Below, one piece after another: positions 39,828 through 49,391 of a stretch of DNA of 64,000 nt. The notes below the pieces were generated by a model, which worked only from the letters and a program-made list of their open reading frames with translations, did not search any database and was not told where the DNA came from. This DNA comes from Paenibacillus_E sp040812395 (lineage in GTDB: Bacteria > Bacillota > Bacilli > Paenibacillales > NBRC-103111). The translations under genes and the position numbers were made by a program. The DNA is taken from positions 186,001 to 250,000 of the forward strand of contig NZ_JBFNXH010000005.1 in NCBI RefSeq assembly GCF_040812395.1, given 5' to 3'. Every line of letters starts with the position of its first letter. The first letter of the stretch is position 1.

Positions 39828-42536
39828 ATGATACATCTTGCCCAAACCAAGCCTGAGTCCGAGAGCTTCTTAGTGCTTGTCCTTCATGCGCACTTGCCTT
39901 ACTTTCGGCAAAACGGGAAGATCGATGATAGAGAAGAACGATGGCTTCACGAAACGGTGACAGAGAACTTTTTACCACTTCTTGACACACTGAATCGGCT
40001 TTGTGAAGAACAGTTCGATTTCCGCATCACTTTGTCCATAACGCCAACGCTGCTTGCCCTACTCAGTAATCCCTTGATTCAACAAAGGATTCGTTCTCAC
40101 TTAGACAAGCTGGTCGAGCTCGCGGACAAAAAGGAAATACGGCTGAAAAAGAATACAGGCTTCCGTTCGCTTGCGGAATTATATGTAATACGTTACCGCG
40201 AGCTACGTGCAAGTTATGAACGCTGTGAGGGCGACATCATTGGTCTTCTCAAAAAGCTGCAGGATGCCGGTTATATTGAAATCGTTACCTCTGCAGCCAC
40301 ATATGGCTTCTTGCCGCTTATGAAAACAGAAGAAGCCATCTCCGCTCAAATCGCGGCGGCGGTTCGTGATTACGAACTTCATTTCGGTTGCAAGCCAAGA
40401 GGGATCTGGCTGCCGGAATGCGGATTTACGCCGGGAATTGACCGTATTCTAAAACCGTTCGGGATTGACTACTTTTTTGTGGATCAGGCTGCGATCGACT
40501 TCGCCGCAAGTCGGCTGAATCGTGAATGGAAGGGTCCCCTCCTGACACCATACGGCGTAAGTGCATTCCCGATCGATCCTGAAGCCCTGAGACGGGAAAG
40601 CACTTATCAAGAAAAATATGGCCAACTCCCTGACGAAGACAGCAGCCGCAAGCCCCTCATCGTTTCGGCAATTGATCTCAAATCGTTCGGTCAGGGCTGG
40701 CACGAGAACCCTTTTCTTATTGAGCCGCTATGCCGCAACATGTTTCATGGCCAGCGCACCATAACCATGATTACGCCAAGCGATTATCTCCGAAGCGAAC
40801 CATTAACCGATATGGGCCTATTGAATGAATCCAGCCACGGCCGGAACCATGTGGCGGAAAGCTGGCTGCATGACACGAACGACTGGATATACCGCCATCT
40901 GCATCAAGCGGAAGAACGCATGATTCGTTTGGCTACAAGGCATAAGCTCTTGGCTCCTACAAAGATGAGTACCCGTATCCTCAAGCGAGCTCTGAATCAA
41001 GCGGCAAGAGAGCTGATGCTAGCCCAAAGCAGCGACTGGGCTGCCATCATGAGCGAGAGAACCTCGGCCGACTATGCCATCCTCCGATTGAAAGATCATT
41101 TGGGCTGCTTTCATCTGCTTTGCGATGGTATTGAGCAGGAACACGTGGATGAAGCCGTATTGGCTGACTTGGAGAAGACAGATCATTGCTTTCCAGATAT
41201 GAACTACCAAATCTATGCAGCCGTCACCTGTCATTCGCCTATCCCTATTATTCCAAATCCAACACGATGGGAATCCATACTGGAAGAAACCAGGCATCGT
41301 CCGAACGTTTTTATGCTTTCCTGGGAATATCCGCCCAAACAGGTAGGCGGTCTATCCAGAGCCGTTCACGAGCTATCCGAAGCGCTGGCCGCTCAAGGGG
41401 AGATTATACATGTTATCACTACATCACATCCGGATGCCCCTGCTTTTGAGAAGCTGAACGGTGTTTATGTACACAGATTGCCAATCGAGACCTCAGGCGA
41501 CACGCACTTTTACCATTGGACCTTCGAAATGAATCTGGCAATGATTGACCATCTCTTGCGCTGGAAAGAGCATGGAGGGCGGATTGACCTCCTGCACGCG
41601 CACGATTGGATGGTCATGCATACAGCCAGAGAGATCAAGCTAAGCTTAAGCATTCCGCTCGCAGCAACGATTCATGCCACGGAATGGGGCAGAAATTCAG
41701 GCGTACTGCACACCGATCTGCAGCGTAAAATTCATCAAATCGAATGGAAGCTCACCTACGAGGCAGATTGCGTATATGTATGCAGCGCCTATATGAAAAA
41801 TGAGATCCAGCGCATATTCAGCTTGCCGCATGATAAAGTTCGCGTTTATCCTAACGGCATTGAAATGCCAAGTTCAAAGCACCGATTCGTCGGACGTCCT
41901 CCCTTTTTGGAGAAGGAAGACCGGGTCATATTTTACATTGGGCGCCTCGTATATGAGAAAGGTGTTCAGATCATTATCGATGCCATGCCGGCCATCTTAT
42001 CCCAAGTTCCAAATGCTGCGTTGGTTATTGCAGGATCAGGACCCATGGAACAAGAGCTTCGAAGCAAAGCCGCTTCTCTAGGCAATCGGGTTAGATTTAC
42101 AGGATTTGTCGACGAGGCTTACCGTTCGCAGCTTTATCAAGCTGCTGAGGTTTGCGTCATTCCAAGCTTGTACGAACCATTCGGCATCGTTGCGTTGGAA
42201 GCAATGGCGAGCCGCAGACCGCTTGTTCTCTCGGACACAGGTGGATTAGCTGAAATTATCCGGCATGGTATCGATGGCTACCGAGCGCTTCCAGGTCACG
42301 TAGAATCTTTGGCTTGGCACGTTACTGAGCTCCTGCTTCAGCCCGAATTAGCAGTTAAAATGGCCAATAGCGCCTATCAGGTTGTACAGCAGCGCTATCA
42401 ATGGCGCGAAATTGCCAGGAGCATGCAGCGGGAATATCATACACTCACCAACTATCAGGAGGGATCAAATGAAGGCTGTGATTATGGCCGGGGGGCGAGG
42501 GACGAGGCTGCGTCCCTTGACTTGCCATCTCCCTAA
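39828..42536 (+). CDS. GH57-like (DUF1957) / GT4 fusion protein, divergent copy
   Basis: A 902-residue fusion. Residues ~15-480 correspond to a GH57 branching-enzyme-like region: HAHLPYFRQ, Glu197 in GIWLPECGF and Asp283 in SAIDLKSFGQGWHENP. This last motif is degraded compared with PYDAELFGHWWYEGP in the neighbour, and the intervening GYPGD...YRDIGYD block is missing. The DUF1957 C-terminal part (NQAARELMLAQSSDW) is conserved. Residues ~490-880 form a complete GT4 (GT-B) glycosyltransferase: SWEYPPKQVGGLSRAV, HAHDWMVMHTA, IFYIGRLVYEKGVQ, and the EPFGIVALEAMA donor motif. Its end overlaps the next gene by 68 bp. It probably makes or remodels alpha-glucan; the GH57 half may be inactive. Confidence 0.9.
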   Translation: MIHLAQTKPESESFLVLVLHAHLPYFRQNGKIDDREERWLHETVTENFLPLLDTLNRLCEEQFDFRITLSITPTLLALLSNPLIQQRIRSHLDKLVELADKKEIRLKKNTGFRSLAELYVIRYRELRASYERCEGDIIGLLKKLQDAGYIEIVTSAATYGFLPLMKTEEAISAQIAAAVRDYELHFGCKPRGIWLPECGFTPGIDRILKPFGIDYFFVDQAAIDFAASRLNREWKGPLLTPYGVSAFPIDPEALRRESTYQEKYGQLPDEDSSRKPLIVSAIDLKSFGQGWHENPFLIEPLCRNMFHGQRTITMITPSDYLRSEPLTDMGLLNESSHGRNHVAESWLHDTNDWIYRHLHQAEERMIRLATRHKLLAPTKMSTRILKRALNQAARELMLAQSSDWAAIMSERTSADYAILRLKDHLGCFHLLCDGIEQEHVDEAVLADLEKTDHCFPDMNYQIYAAVTCHSPIPIIPNPTRWESILEETRHRPNVFMLSWEYPPKQVGGLSRAVHELSEALAAQGEIIHVITTSHPDAPAFEKLNGVYVHRLPIETSGDTHFYHWTFEMNLAMIDHLLRWKEHGGRIDLLHAHDWMVMHTAREIKLSLSIPLAATIHATEWGRNSGVLHTDLQRKIHQIEWKLTYEADCVYVCSAYMKNEIQRIFSLPHDKVRVYPNGIEMPSSKHRFVGRPPFLEKEDRVIFYIGRLVYEKGVQIIIDAMPAILSQVPNAALVIAGSGPMEQELRSKAASLGNRVRFTGFVDEAYRSQLYQAAEVCVIPSLYEPFGIVALEAMASRRPLVLSDTGGLAEIIRHGIDGYRALPGHVESLAWHVTELLLQPELAVKMANSAYQVVQQRYQWREIARSMQREYHTLTNYQEGSNEGCDYGRGARDEAASLDLPSP

Positions 42537-44877
42537 GCCCATGGTGCCTCTTATCGGGAAACCCTGCATGGCGTATATGGTTGAATTATTGAAAAAGCAT
42601 GGCATCCATGAGATTGCCGTCACTTTGCAATATATGCCCGAAGTGATTCGCGGCTATTTCGGCGATGGCCGCGACTTTGGCGTAGACATGCATTATTTTG
42701 AAGAAACCACGCCACTCGGCACGGCGGGAAGCGTGAAAAATGCCCATGCGTTTCTGGACGATACCTTTATCGTAATCAGCGGCGATGCGTTGACGGACTT
42801 CGATTTGGGACAGGCCTTAGCTTATCACAAGCAAAAGCAGTCCCAAGCGACTCTGCTGCTTGCACATGCAAACTATCCCTTGGATTATGGCGTTGTCTTA
42901 ATGAATGATGAAGGAAATATTGTCAAATTTACGGAAAAGCCTAGCTGGGGGGAAGTATGCAGCGATACGGTGAATACAGGCATTTACATTTTGGAACCGG
43001 AGACGTTGGAGCATGTGCCTTATGGGCTGGAATTTGATTTCAGCCGGCAGCTTTTCCCTGCTTTATTGCAAGAAAAAGTTGACATTTACGGCTACATTTC
43101 CATGGGCTACTGGTCAGACATCGGTAATTTAGATCAGTATCGGCAAACGCAATTCGATATGCTGGATGGCAAAGTCCAGATCGATTTGCCTGGCAAACAG
43201 ATTCGACCTGGCATTTATGTCGCAGACGGCGTTGAAACAAGTGCACACGCTCGTTTAATTGGCCCTGCATACATCGGAGAGGGAAGCCGGCTTGAGGAGG
43301 GTGTGGAGATTGGAGAATACTGCGTCATTGGTAAAAACAACAGGCTTTCCAAGGGAAGCTTGCTCGCCCGAAGTGTGATATGGGATCACAATCATATCGA
43401 TGAGCATAACGAATTGGTTGGCTCGACATTAACCAGCCGGATTATTAGCCACAAGGCTTCTTATTTGGGCGAAGGTTCCGTTATTGGCAACCATGTGGTG
43501 ATCGGCGCAGGGAGCCGCATACTGCCGAACGTCAAAGTCTGGCCTCATAAACAAATACGTGAACAAACGCAGCTTCATGCTTCTCTGATTTGGGGAGACC
43601 ATATTTCCAAAACGTTATTCAAGACTCACGGAGTTAGCGGCATCCCCAATCTCGACCTAACACCTGAATTTGTTGCCAAATTCTCCTCCGCCTATGGGGC
43701 CACCTTGGCATCCGGCCAAGCTTTGACCGTCAGTTGTTCCCCCCATTCGTTCACCCGTCTGCTGAAAAGAACAATGACAGCGAGCCTTCAATCCGTTGGC
43801 ACACATGTTATCGATTTGGGCGATTCCATTGCCCCGGCAGCAAGTTTCGCCATCCGCCAATTAGGCGCTGCAGGCGGCATTCATATTGATTGGCCAGGGA
43901 AAGGCAGCGAGATTTGTTGTCTCGCCTGTATAGATGCAGCAGGACTTCCTTTGACGAAAGCAGATGAGCGTAAAGTTGAAAATAATTACTGGCAGGAAGA
44001 CTACGGGCGAGCGTCCGTGGAACATCTGGGAAGCTACAAGCTGGAGCCCAGTTGGATGGAAACGTACCTAGATGCACTTGCTAAAGAAATTGTTTACGAA
44101 AGAGATGGCCCTGTTCACCGCTCACTTCGTATCGTCATTGAAGCAAGCGCCTGGCTGCAATCGTTCATCATTCCTTTTTTTGAAAAATTAGGTGTTGAAG
44201 CTATCCATATCACGGCTGCAACCCGGATGGAATCTTTACAAACCTTCATCCCGCTTTCTGAAGCGGACTTTGGCTTGCGATTGAAGGATGACGGCCAAGG
44301 CATGCAGCTGCTGACAGAGCAAGGTGTAATCGTTGATGGTGATCTGCAAACCGTCTTCCTCTATTTATGTTATCTGCACAGCCGTCCTGGAGCTGCTATT
44401 GGAGCGCCAGCCAGCTCACCCCACCTTTTGGAATCGCTGGCCGAAGGGCTTGGAGCCACAATTAGGAGAACGAAAGAAACGTCCCGCTCCATTCTGGAAG
44501 CAACGGAACAAACAAGGATGCATCCCCTCTTCGATTCCTTATTTGCTGTTGGTCTAATTTTGCTGCATTGGGATAGAACCCAAGTTCCTATCTCCGAACT
44601 CCTTTCCCTGTTTCCAAGCTTCTATCTTCATCGCGAGAATGTCGATTGTCCCTGGGATTCCAAAGGGCAGGTCATGAGAAGCATGATGGAACGAGCGAAA
44701 GACACGCAAACCGAGCTGGTGGATGGCATCAAATTTTACCATGAGGAGGGTTGGGTGCTTCTGCTGCCAGATGCGGATAACCCTGCCTTTCAAGTCGTCG
44801 CCCACGCCGCCAATCCGCTCGCTGCCCAGTCGCTTGGGGAAGCTTACCGGGAACACATTCTAAATGCGTTGCAGTAG
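42469..44877 (+). CDS. Sugar nucleotidyltransferase fused to a phosphomannomutase-like domain
   Basis: An 802-residue protein. Residues 1-235 are an NTP-transferase (MAGGRGTRLRPLTCHLPKP, ISGDALTDFD, EKPSWGEV). A hexapeptide left-handed beta-helix follows (~250-365), then a phosphomannomutase-fold region (~385-800). The mutase phosphoserine loop (TASHNP in active enzymes) reads GGIHIDWPGKGSEI, so the catalytic Ser is absent. The first domain should form GDP-mannose or a related NDP-sugar, a possible donor for the GT4 domains next door. ATG 42469 has AGGAGGGA upstream and gives the usual MKAVIMAGG start, though it lies 68 bp inside the preceding gene. Confidence 0.9.
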   Translation: MKAVIMAGGRGTRLRPLTCHLPKPMVPLIGKPCMAYMVELLKKHGIHEIAVTLQYMPEVIRGYFGDGRDFGVDMHYFEETTPLGTAGSVKNAHAFLDDTFIVISGDALTDFDLGQALAYHKQKQSQATLLLAHANYPLDYGVVLMNDEGNIVKFTEKPSWGEVCSDTVNTGIYILEPETLEHVPYGLEFDFSRQLFPALLQEKVDIYGYISMGYWSDIGNLDQYRQTQFDMLDGKVQIDLPGKQIRPGIYVADGVETSAHARLIGPAYIGEGSRLEEGVEIGEYCVIGKNNRLSKGSLLARSVIWDHNHIDEHNELVGSTLTSRIISHKASYLGEGSVIGNHVVIGAGSRILPNVKVWPHKQIREQTQLHASLIWGDHISKTLFKTHGVSGIPNLDLTPEFVAKFSSAYGATLASGQALTVSCSPHSFTRLLKRTMTASLQSVGTHVIDLGDSIAPAASFAIRQLGAAGGIHIDWPGKGSEICCLACIDAAGLPLTKADERKVENNYWQEDYGRASVEHLGSYKLEPSWMETYLDALAKEIVYERDGPVHRSLRIVIEASAWLQSFIIPFFEKLGVEAIHITAATRMESLQTFIPLSEADFGLRLKDDGQGMQLLTEQGVIVDGDLQTVFLYLCYLHSRPGAAIGAPASSPHLLESLAEGLGATIRRTKETSRSILEATEQTRMHPLFDSLFAVGLILLHWDRTQVPISELLSLFPSFYLHRENVDCPWDSKGQVMRSMMERAKDTQTELVDGIKFYHEEGWVLLLPDADNPAFQVVAHAANPLAAQSLGEAYREHILNALQ

Positions 44878-44962
44878 GCATATATTGTTACTGAAAATCC
44901 GCTCTGCTCCTGGAAGCTTGTAGACGGATTATTCGAAGTCTCAAGATGAAGGAGAGAGCGGC

Positions 44963-45181
44963 GTGAATATCATCCCCATCGTTTCCAGACAGATCGCTTA
45001 TGTGGAGTATGACCATCAATCCTCCAGCATGATCGTGCAATATCATACCGGTTTCAAGGCATCTTACAGCAATGTGAAAGAGGCTGATTATCAAATGATT
45101 GTAACCTCAACAAATCGGTACGATTCCTTAATGCGCCTGACGGAAACCAGGTATGCAAAAGAGCGCTCCCCGACCTGGTAA
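44963..45181 (+). CDS. KTSC domain protein
   Basis: A 72-residue protein matching the KTSC fold by pattern: IAYVEYDHQSSSMIVQYHTG then YSNVKEADYQMIVTSTNRY. KTSC proteins are small and often found beside RNA/DNA-processing genes; the role is unknown. GTG 44963 has an AAGGAGAGAG ribosome binding site. It has its own terminator at 45197-45227. Confidence 0.8.
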   Translation: MNIIPIVSRQIAYVEYDHQSSSMIVQYHTGFKASYSNVKEADYQMIVTSTNRYDSLMRLTETRYAKERSPTW

Positions 45182-45196
45182 ATACGATAATCCAAT

Positions 45197-45227
45197 CTCC
45201 ACCTGCTCCAACAGGTGGAGATTTTTC
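45197..45227 (+). terminator. Terminator after the KTSC gene
   Basis: CTCCACCTG pairs perfectly with CAGGTGGAG around CTCCAA, followed by ATTTTTC. It separates the two halves of the glucan cluster. Confidence 0.9.
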
Positions 45228-45292
45228 GTTTACATGATGCATATGCTACAATGTTGCTCAAAGTACACACGAACTATCTTTCCAGAGAAAAG

Positions 45293-45838
45293 GTGAGTCC
45301 GATACCTACCCAAACCCTCCACCTCGATCAATCGGATCGGGATACGCTCCATTTGCTTGTCCAGTCACCTTCTACACTGTTTGTTTACTGGCACCTGTCT
45401 TCGCGAAAATGCGCCATGATTCAAGAGCATTTCGGCTCTGATTGGCAATCTCTCAAGCCTGCGCTGCGGCTGTACGATACAACGGGAATCCCATTTGACG
45501 GCAGTGCTGCCGGGGGAGTCTCGGAAATTCCTTTGCCAAAGGGAGAATCGTGCTTTCTAAGCGGTTTTCGCCCGGAAAGGGCTTATATCGCGGATTTGGG
45601 CATTCAGAATGAGCACGGGCAATTTCTACCGCTTCTTCGCTCAAACCGTGTGGAAACCCCTCGTTCAGACTACAGCATTGAACGCCTGGCCCACGATGCC
45701 AACCAAAATCAGCATCCTGAGCAGATCCCCTTAACCTTTAAACTGCTTCTACCTGAGTCCTATGAACATTTCTCTGCTTATTCGGTGTACATACCGAAGG
45801 CGTCAGCAGATACCGAACCTGGAGGCGATTCGGATTGA
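45293..45838 (+). CDS. DUF4912 domain protein (copy 2)
   Basis: About 181 residues, paralogous to copy 1: STLFVYWHLSSRKCAM, ALRLYDTTGIPFDG and FLSGFRPERAYIADLGI. The start is uncertain. GTG 45293 has a modest AGAGAAAAG ribosome binding site; frames reaching back to 45215 would begin inside the KTSC terminator. The stop overlaps the TTG start of the second GH57-GT4 gene, so expression is coupled, which repeats the arrangement of the first module. Confidence 0.8.
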   Translation: MSPIPTQTLHLDQSDRDTLHLLVQSPSTLFVYWHLSSRKCAMIQEHFGSDWQSLKPALRLYDTTGIPFDGSAAGGVSEIPLPKGESCFLSGFRPERAYIADLGIQNEHGQFLPLLRSNRVETPRSDYSIERLAHDANQNQHPEQIPLTFKLLLPESYEHFSAYSVYIPKASADTEPGGDSD

Positions 45839-48800
45839 TCACAACCGCTTATGGCTATGTTGCCGTGCTTCTGCATGCCCATCTCCCCTTTGTCAGACAG
45901 GAGAATGATCTCGATACACTGGAAGAACGGTGGTTTTTCGAAGCGGTTGTTGACAGTTATCTCCCTTTGATCGATATGATGGAGCGGCTTCTTGAAGATG
46001 GCGTTCGTTTTCGCCTTACGCTCTCTCTCTCCCCTCCTTTACTCGCCATGATGGAAGATCAACAGATGCGGCGCAAGCTGCGCAAACATCTCGCTGCACG
46101 GAGTGAGCTGGCAGAGCGGGAAGTGTTCCGCTTGTGGGGCGACGCAGATTTCGCGCCTACTGCGATACATTATGCCGAACGCTACCGTCGGCTGAACCAA
46201 TTGTTCGACCGCCTCGGCGGCGATCTGATTACAAAGCTGCGCAGCCTGCGGGACACCGGCTGCGTCGAGTTGATTACTTGCGCCGCAACACATGCGTTCT
46301 TGCCGCTTGTCAAGAACGACACCGCGCTGCGCGCGCAGCTCGAGGCCGCCGTTACGGAGTTTCGGCGGCATTTCGGCGCTGCTCCGGCAGGCATTTGGCT
46401 GCCGGAGTGCGGCTACACGCCGGCGGTGGAGCCCCACCTGCAGGCACTCGGGCTTCGGTATTTCGTCGTTGACGCTCACACGCACGCATTGGCGACTCCC
46501 GCAGGAGTGGGGACAAAGAGCGTCCTGCCGGAGGGGACTGGTTGGGTGATGGGAGAAGGGCCCAATCGATTTATGGGCCAGATTGTGGCAGAGAGGCCTG
46601 ATGGCTCGGAGGCACAAGTTGAAACAAAAGGATCTGAAAAATCTGATGGGCAGGTCGAAACAGATGGGCCTGGAAGATCTGCGGAGCAGGTCGAAACAAA
46701 TGGGCCTGAAAGACCGGAGGAGCAGGTCGAAACAAATGGGCCTGGAAGATCTGCGGAGCAGGTCGAAACAAAAAGGCCTGAAAAACCTAGTGATGCTGCG
46801 GGACATGCGTTGCCTGCAGCGGGCCTGCCGCTGCGCACACGAGGCGGCGCCTGTGCCTTCGCCCGGGACCTTGAAGCCAGCGCTCAAGTATGGAGCGCCG
46901 TATCGGGGTACCCGGGCGACGCCGACTATCGCGAATATTATCGCGATATCGGCTACGACCTCGGCCGCGCTGGCGGCGCCGAGTGGGAATACATCAAGCC
47001 CTATGTGCTGCCGGACGGCGAGCGTATTCATACGGGCTTGAAGTACTACCGCGTCACCGGCGCAGCCGCGAGTGACGCCAAAGCGCCCTACCACCCGGAG
47101 CGTGCCGCTCTCAAAGCCCAGCAGCATGCTGAGCATTTCGTCGCGAGCCGGGTGGCGCAGCTTCGCCGCCTCGCAAGCGAGCGCGAGGCGCACATCGCGG
47201 CCGCGGGCAATCGCCCGTCGCGGCCGGCAGAGCCGCCGGTCATCGTATGTCCATACGATGCCGAGCTGTTCGGCCACTGGTGGTACGAAGGCCCCCAGTG
47301 GCTGGAAGCTGTGCTGCGCGGCCTCGATGCCGCGCGCAGCAAGCAAGCAGACGTAGTCGTGTCTACGACTACGTTAGGCGACTACGCCGCCGCCCATGCG
47401 CCGACCAGGGAAGCAGAGCTTCCCGTGTCGAGCTGGGGCCGGGGCGGCTACGCCGAGGTCTGGCTACAGCCGCGCAGCCAGTGGGTGCATCCACAGCTTC
47501 ACGCAGCAGAGGATCGCATGCTGCTAGCAGCGAGAAAACACCCGGATGCGTCCCTGCTTTCCGAACTTCAGAAGCGCGCGCTGAATCAAGCAGCTCGCGA
47601 GCTTATGCTTGCGCAAAGCAGCGACTGGACATTCATTATAGACGCCGGAACGGTTGTAGATTATGCCAAACAGCGTATTAGAACCCATCTCGAACAATTC
47701 CATTTGCTTCTGGATCATATAGAAGAACGACCAGACCGCCGACTTGAAAAGCATTTTTCCGACATCTTAGATCTTTTAGAGAAAAAAACACCCTTCCTTC
47801 CAGAGCTGCACTATGAGCTTTATGCAAAGTTCCGGCTTCCCGCAGACGATTTCTTGACAGCAAGAGCTCATCCAGCAGTTGTTGGATCGTTACCAACGTC
47901 GCTGCCTGCATATTTATCTGCCGCATCACCTGGCAAATCGCTGCGAATTCTTATGCTCGCTTGGGAATATCCGCCACGCATCATCGGCGGTCTCGCTCGT
48001 GCCGTGTGTGATTTATCCAAACAGCTTGCGGCAGCTGGACACACGGTACACGTCATTACGTGCTTCTCTCCCGAGTGTCATTCTTATGAACTGGCCGACG
48101 GTGTACACGTTCATCGGGTGCCCATTCTCCAGTCCATTCAGTCGATTGCCTTCTTGGACTGGGTTTTTCAAATGAACATGGCTTTCGCCGACATGATGAT
48201 TCGTTTATCGCAGCAAGATCAATCCTTTGATGTCATTCATGCTCATGATTGGCTTGTAGGCTACGCGGCGAAAGAAAGCAAGCGGACGCTCCGCATCCCG
48301 CTTGTTGCGACGATTCATGCCACCGAATTTGGCCGCAATCAAGGCGTGCTGGAAACAGACATTCAGAAACGAATCCATCGACTTGAAGCCAAATTATCGC
48401 TTGAAGCCGATCACCTTATTGCCTGCAGTCAATATATGCAAACGGAAGTCATTCGACTATTTGAGCTGTCCGACAACCAAATCACCCATATTCCTAACGG
48501 TGTTGGGCCCTATGCCTCACCAAGTCCGTCTTTGCAGACCACGAACCCCGTTCTTCACTCTGCGGTAATTGGCGCTGACACCGGCGATCGCATCATTTGC
48601 TTCCTCGGTCGGCTCGTTCTTGAGAAAGGCGTTCATACGCTTATCGCGGCTATGAACCTCGTTCTCGAACGCTTCCCTCAGGCGAAGCTGGTCATTGCCG
48701 GAGCAGGACCTGAAGAAAACTCTCTACGCACACAAGCCTGCAGTCTGGGAGACCGCGTCAGCTTCACCGGATTTCTTGATGAAAGTGACAAACAACTGCT

Positions 48801-49173
48801 GCTTCATACAGCTGAACTTTGCGTATTTCCTAGTCTTTACGAGCCCTTCGGCCTTGTCGCCCTGGAGGCGATGGCAAGCCATACGCCCCTAATCGTTTCC
48901 GATACAGGAGGCCTTGCCGAAATTGTCAAGCATGGCATCGACGGTTATAAAGTAACTGCCGGCAGCATCGACGCGCTTGCTTGCCAAATCATTAAACTAC
49001 TTGAACATCCTGAGCTTGCTGCTCGAATAGCAGACGCTGCGGCAGTAAAAGTTCAACATGCTTTTAACTGGAACGATATCCGTACAGCCACAACAGAAGT
49101 CTACTATCAAGTCATTACTAGATTCTCTCAACATTCAGGTATAGCGTACCAACAGAAGGAAATAATGGGATGA
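45835..49173 (+). CDS. GH57 branching-enzyme-like / GT4 fusion protein, complete copy
   Basis: A 1112-residue fusion. GH57 motifs are complete: HAHLPFVRQ, nucleophile Glu191 in GIWLPECGY, the block SAQVWSAVSGYPGD then YREYYRDIGYDLG, and acid/base Asp475 in PYDAELFGHWWYEGP. A DUF1957 region follows (NQAARELMLAQSSDW). Residues ~700-1100 are a GT4 glycosyltransferase (AWEYPPRIIGGLARAV, IICFLGRLVLEKGVH, EPFGLVALEAMA). A 60-residue insert of five 12-residue repeats (46615-46794) sits in a GH57 loop. The domain pair suggests a cytosolic enzyme that both elongates and branches an alpha-1,4-glucan. TTG 45835 has GGAGGCG upstream and overlaps the DUF4912 stop. GC is raised over ~46.1-47.6 kb. Confidence 0.92.
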   Translation: MITTAYGYVAVLLHAHLPFVRQENDLDTLEERWFFEAVVDSYLPLIDMMERLLEDGVRFRLTLSLSPPLLAMMEDQQMRRKLRKHLAARSELAEREVFRLWGDADFAPTAIHYAERYRRLNQLFDRLGGDLITKLRSLRDTGCVELITCAATHAFLPLVKNDTALRAQLEAAVTEFRRHFGAAPAGIWLPECGYTPAVEPHLQALGLRYFVVDAHTHALATPAGVGTKSVLPEGTGWVMGEGPNRFMGQIVAERPDGSEAQVETKGSEKSDGQVETDGPGRSAEQVETNGPERPEEQVETNGPGRSAEQVETKRPEKPSDAAGHALPAAGLPLRTRGGACAFARDLEASAQVWSAVSGYPGDADYREYYRDIGYDLGRAGGAEWEYIKPYVLPDGERIHTGLKYYRVTGAAASDAKAPYHPERAALKAQQHAEHFVASRVAQLRRLASEREAHIAAAGNRPSRPAEPPVIVCPYDAELFGHWWYEGPQWLEAVLRGLDAARSKQADVVVSTTTLGDYAAAHAPTREAELPVSSWGRGGYAEVWLQPRSQWVHPQLHAAEDRMLLAARKHPDASLLSELQKRALNQAARELMLAQSSDWTFIIDAGTVVDYAKQRIRTHLEQFHLLLDHIEERPDRRLEKHFSDILDLLEKKTPFLPELHYELYAKFRLPADDFLTARAHPAVVGSLPTSLPAYLSAASPGKSLRILMLAWEYPPRIIGGLARAVCDLSKQLAAAGHTVHVITCFSPECHSYELADGVHVHRVPILQSIQSIAFLDWVFQMNMAFADMMIRLSQQDQSFDVIHAHDWLVGYAAKESKRTLRIPLVATIHATEFGRNQGVLETDIQKRIHRLEAKLSLEADHLIACSQYMQTEVIRLFELSDNQITHIPNGVGPYASPSPSLQTTNPVLHSAVIGADTGDRIICFLGRLVLEKGVHTLIAAMNLVLERFPQAKLVIAGAGPEENSLRTQACSLGDRVSFTGFLDESDKQLLLHTAELCVFPSLYEPFGLVALEAMASHTPLIVSDTGGLAEIVKHGIDGYKVTAGSIDALACQIIKLLEHPELAARIADAAAVKVQHAFNWNDIRTATTEVYYQVITRFSQHSGIAYQQKEIMG
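46615..46794 (+). repeat. 36-bp tandem repeat (five units) inside the GH57 gene
   Basis: Five in-frame 36-bp units each encode QVETxGxxxxxx, for example QVETNGPGRSAE and QVETNGPERPEE. The units are near-identical at the CAGGTCGAAACA start. This is a coding minisatellite in a surface loop between the nucleophile and acid/base motifs, not a CRISPR. Unit number should vary between strains. Confidence 0.9.
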
Positions 49174-49391
49174 TATACAAATATGAACCTCATGTAAGCG
49201 TGGTCAGTTCGAATTTTCAGAATATTTTCAAAGAATGATTGATTCCTTGGTAATAATTAGGTAACCTAGTGGCAAGCCCTGTGCTGATAAATGTCCTATC
49301 CATGCAAAACGAGAGACGCGATATCCACATTGGATACCTTACGGACGGGTTCTTATTCGCGATCCAAACAAAAGAGTGGGGAAGTGATGAT

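Noticed and set aside
46615..46794. Possible CRISPR-like repeat array
   Set aside because: 36-bp units are contiguous with no spacers and keep the reading frame of the GH57 gene.
46039..47346. 435-residue minus-strand ORF
   Set aside because: Antisense shadow of the GC-rich GH57 gene; no ribosome binding site and low-complexity Arg/Cys-rich translation.
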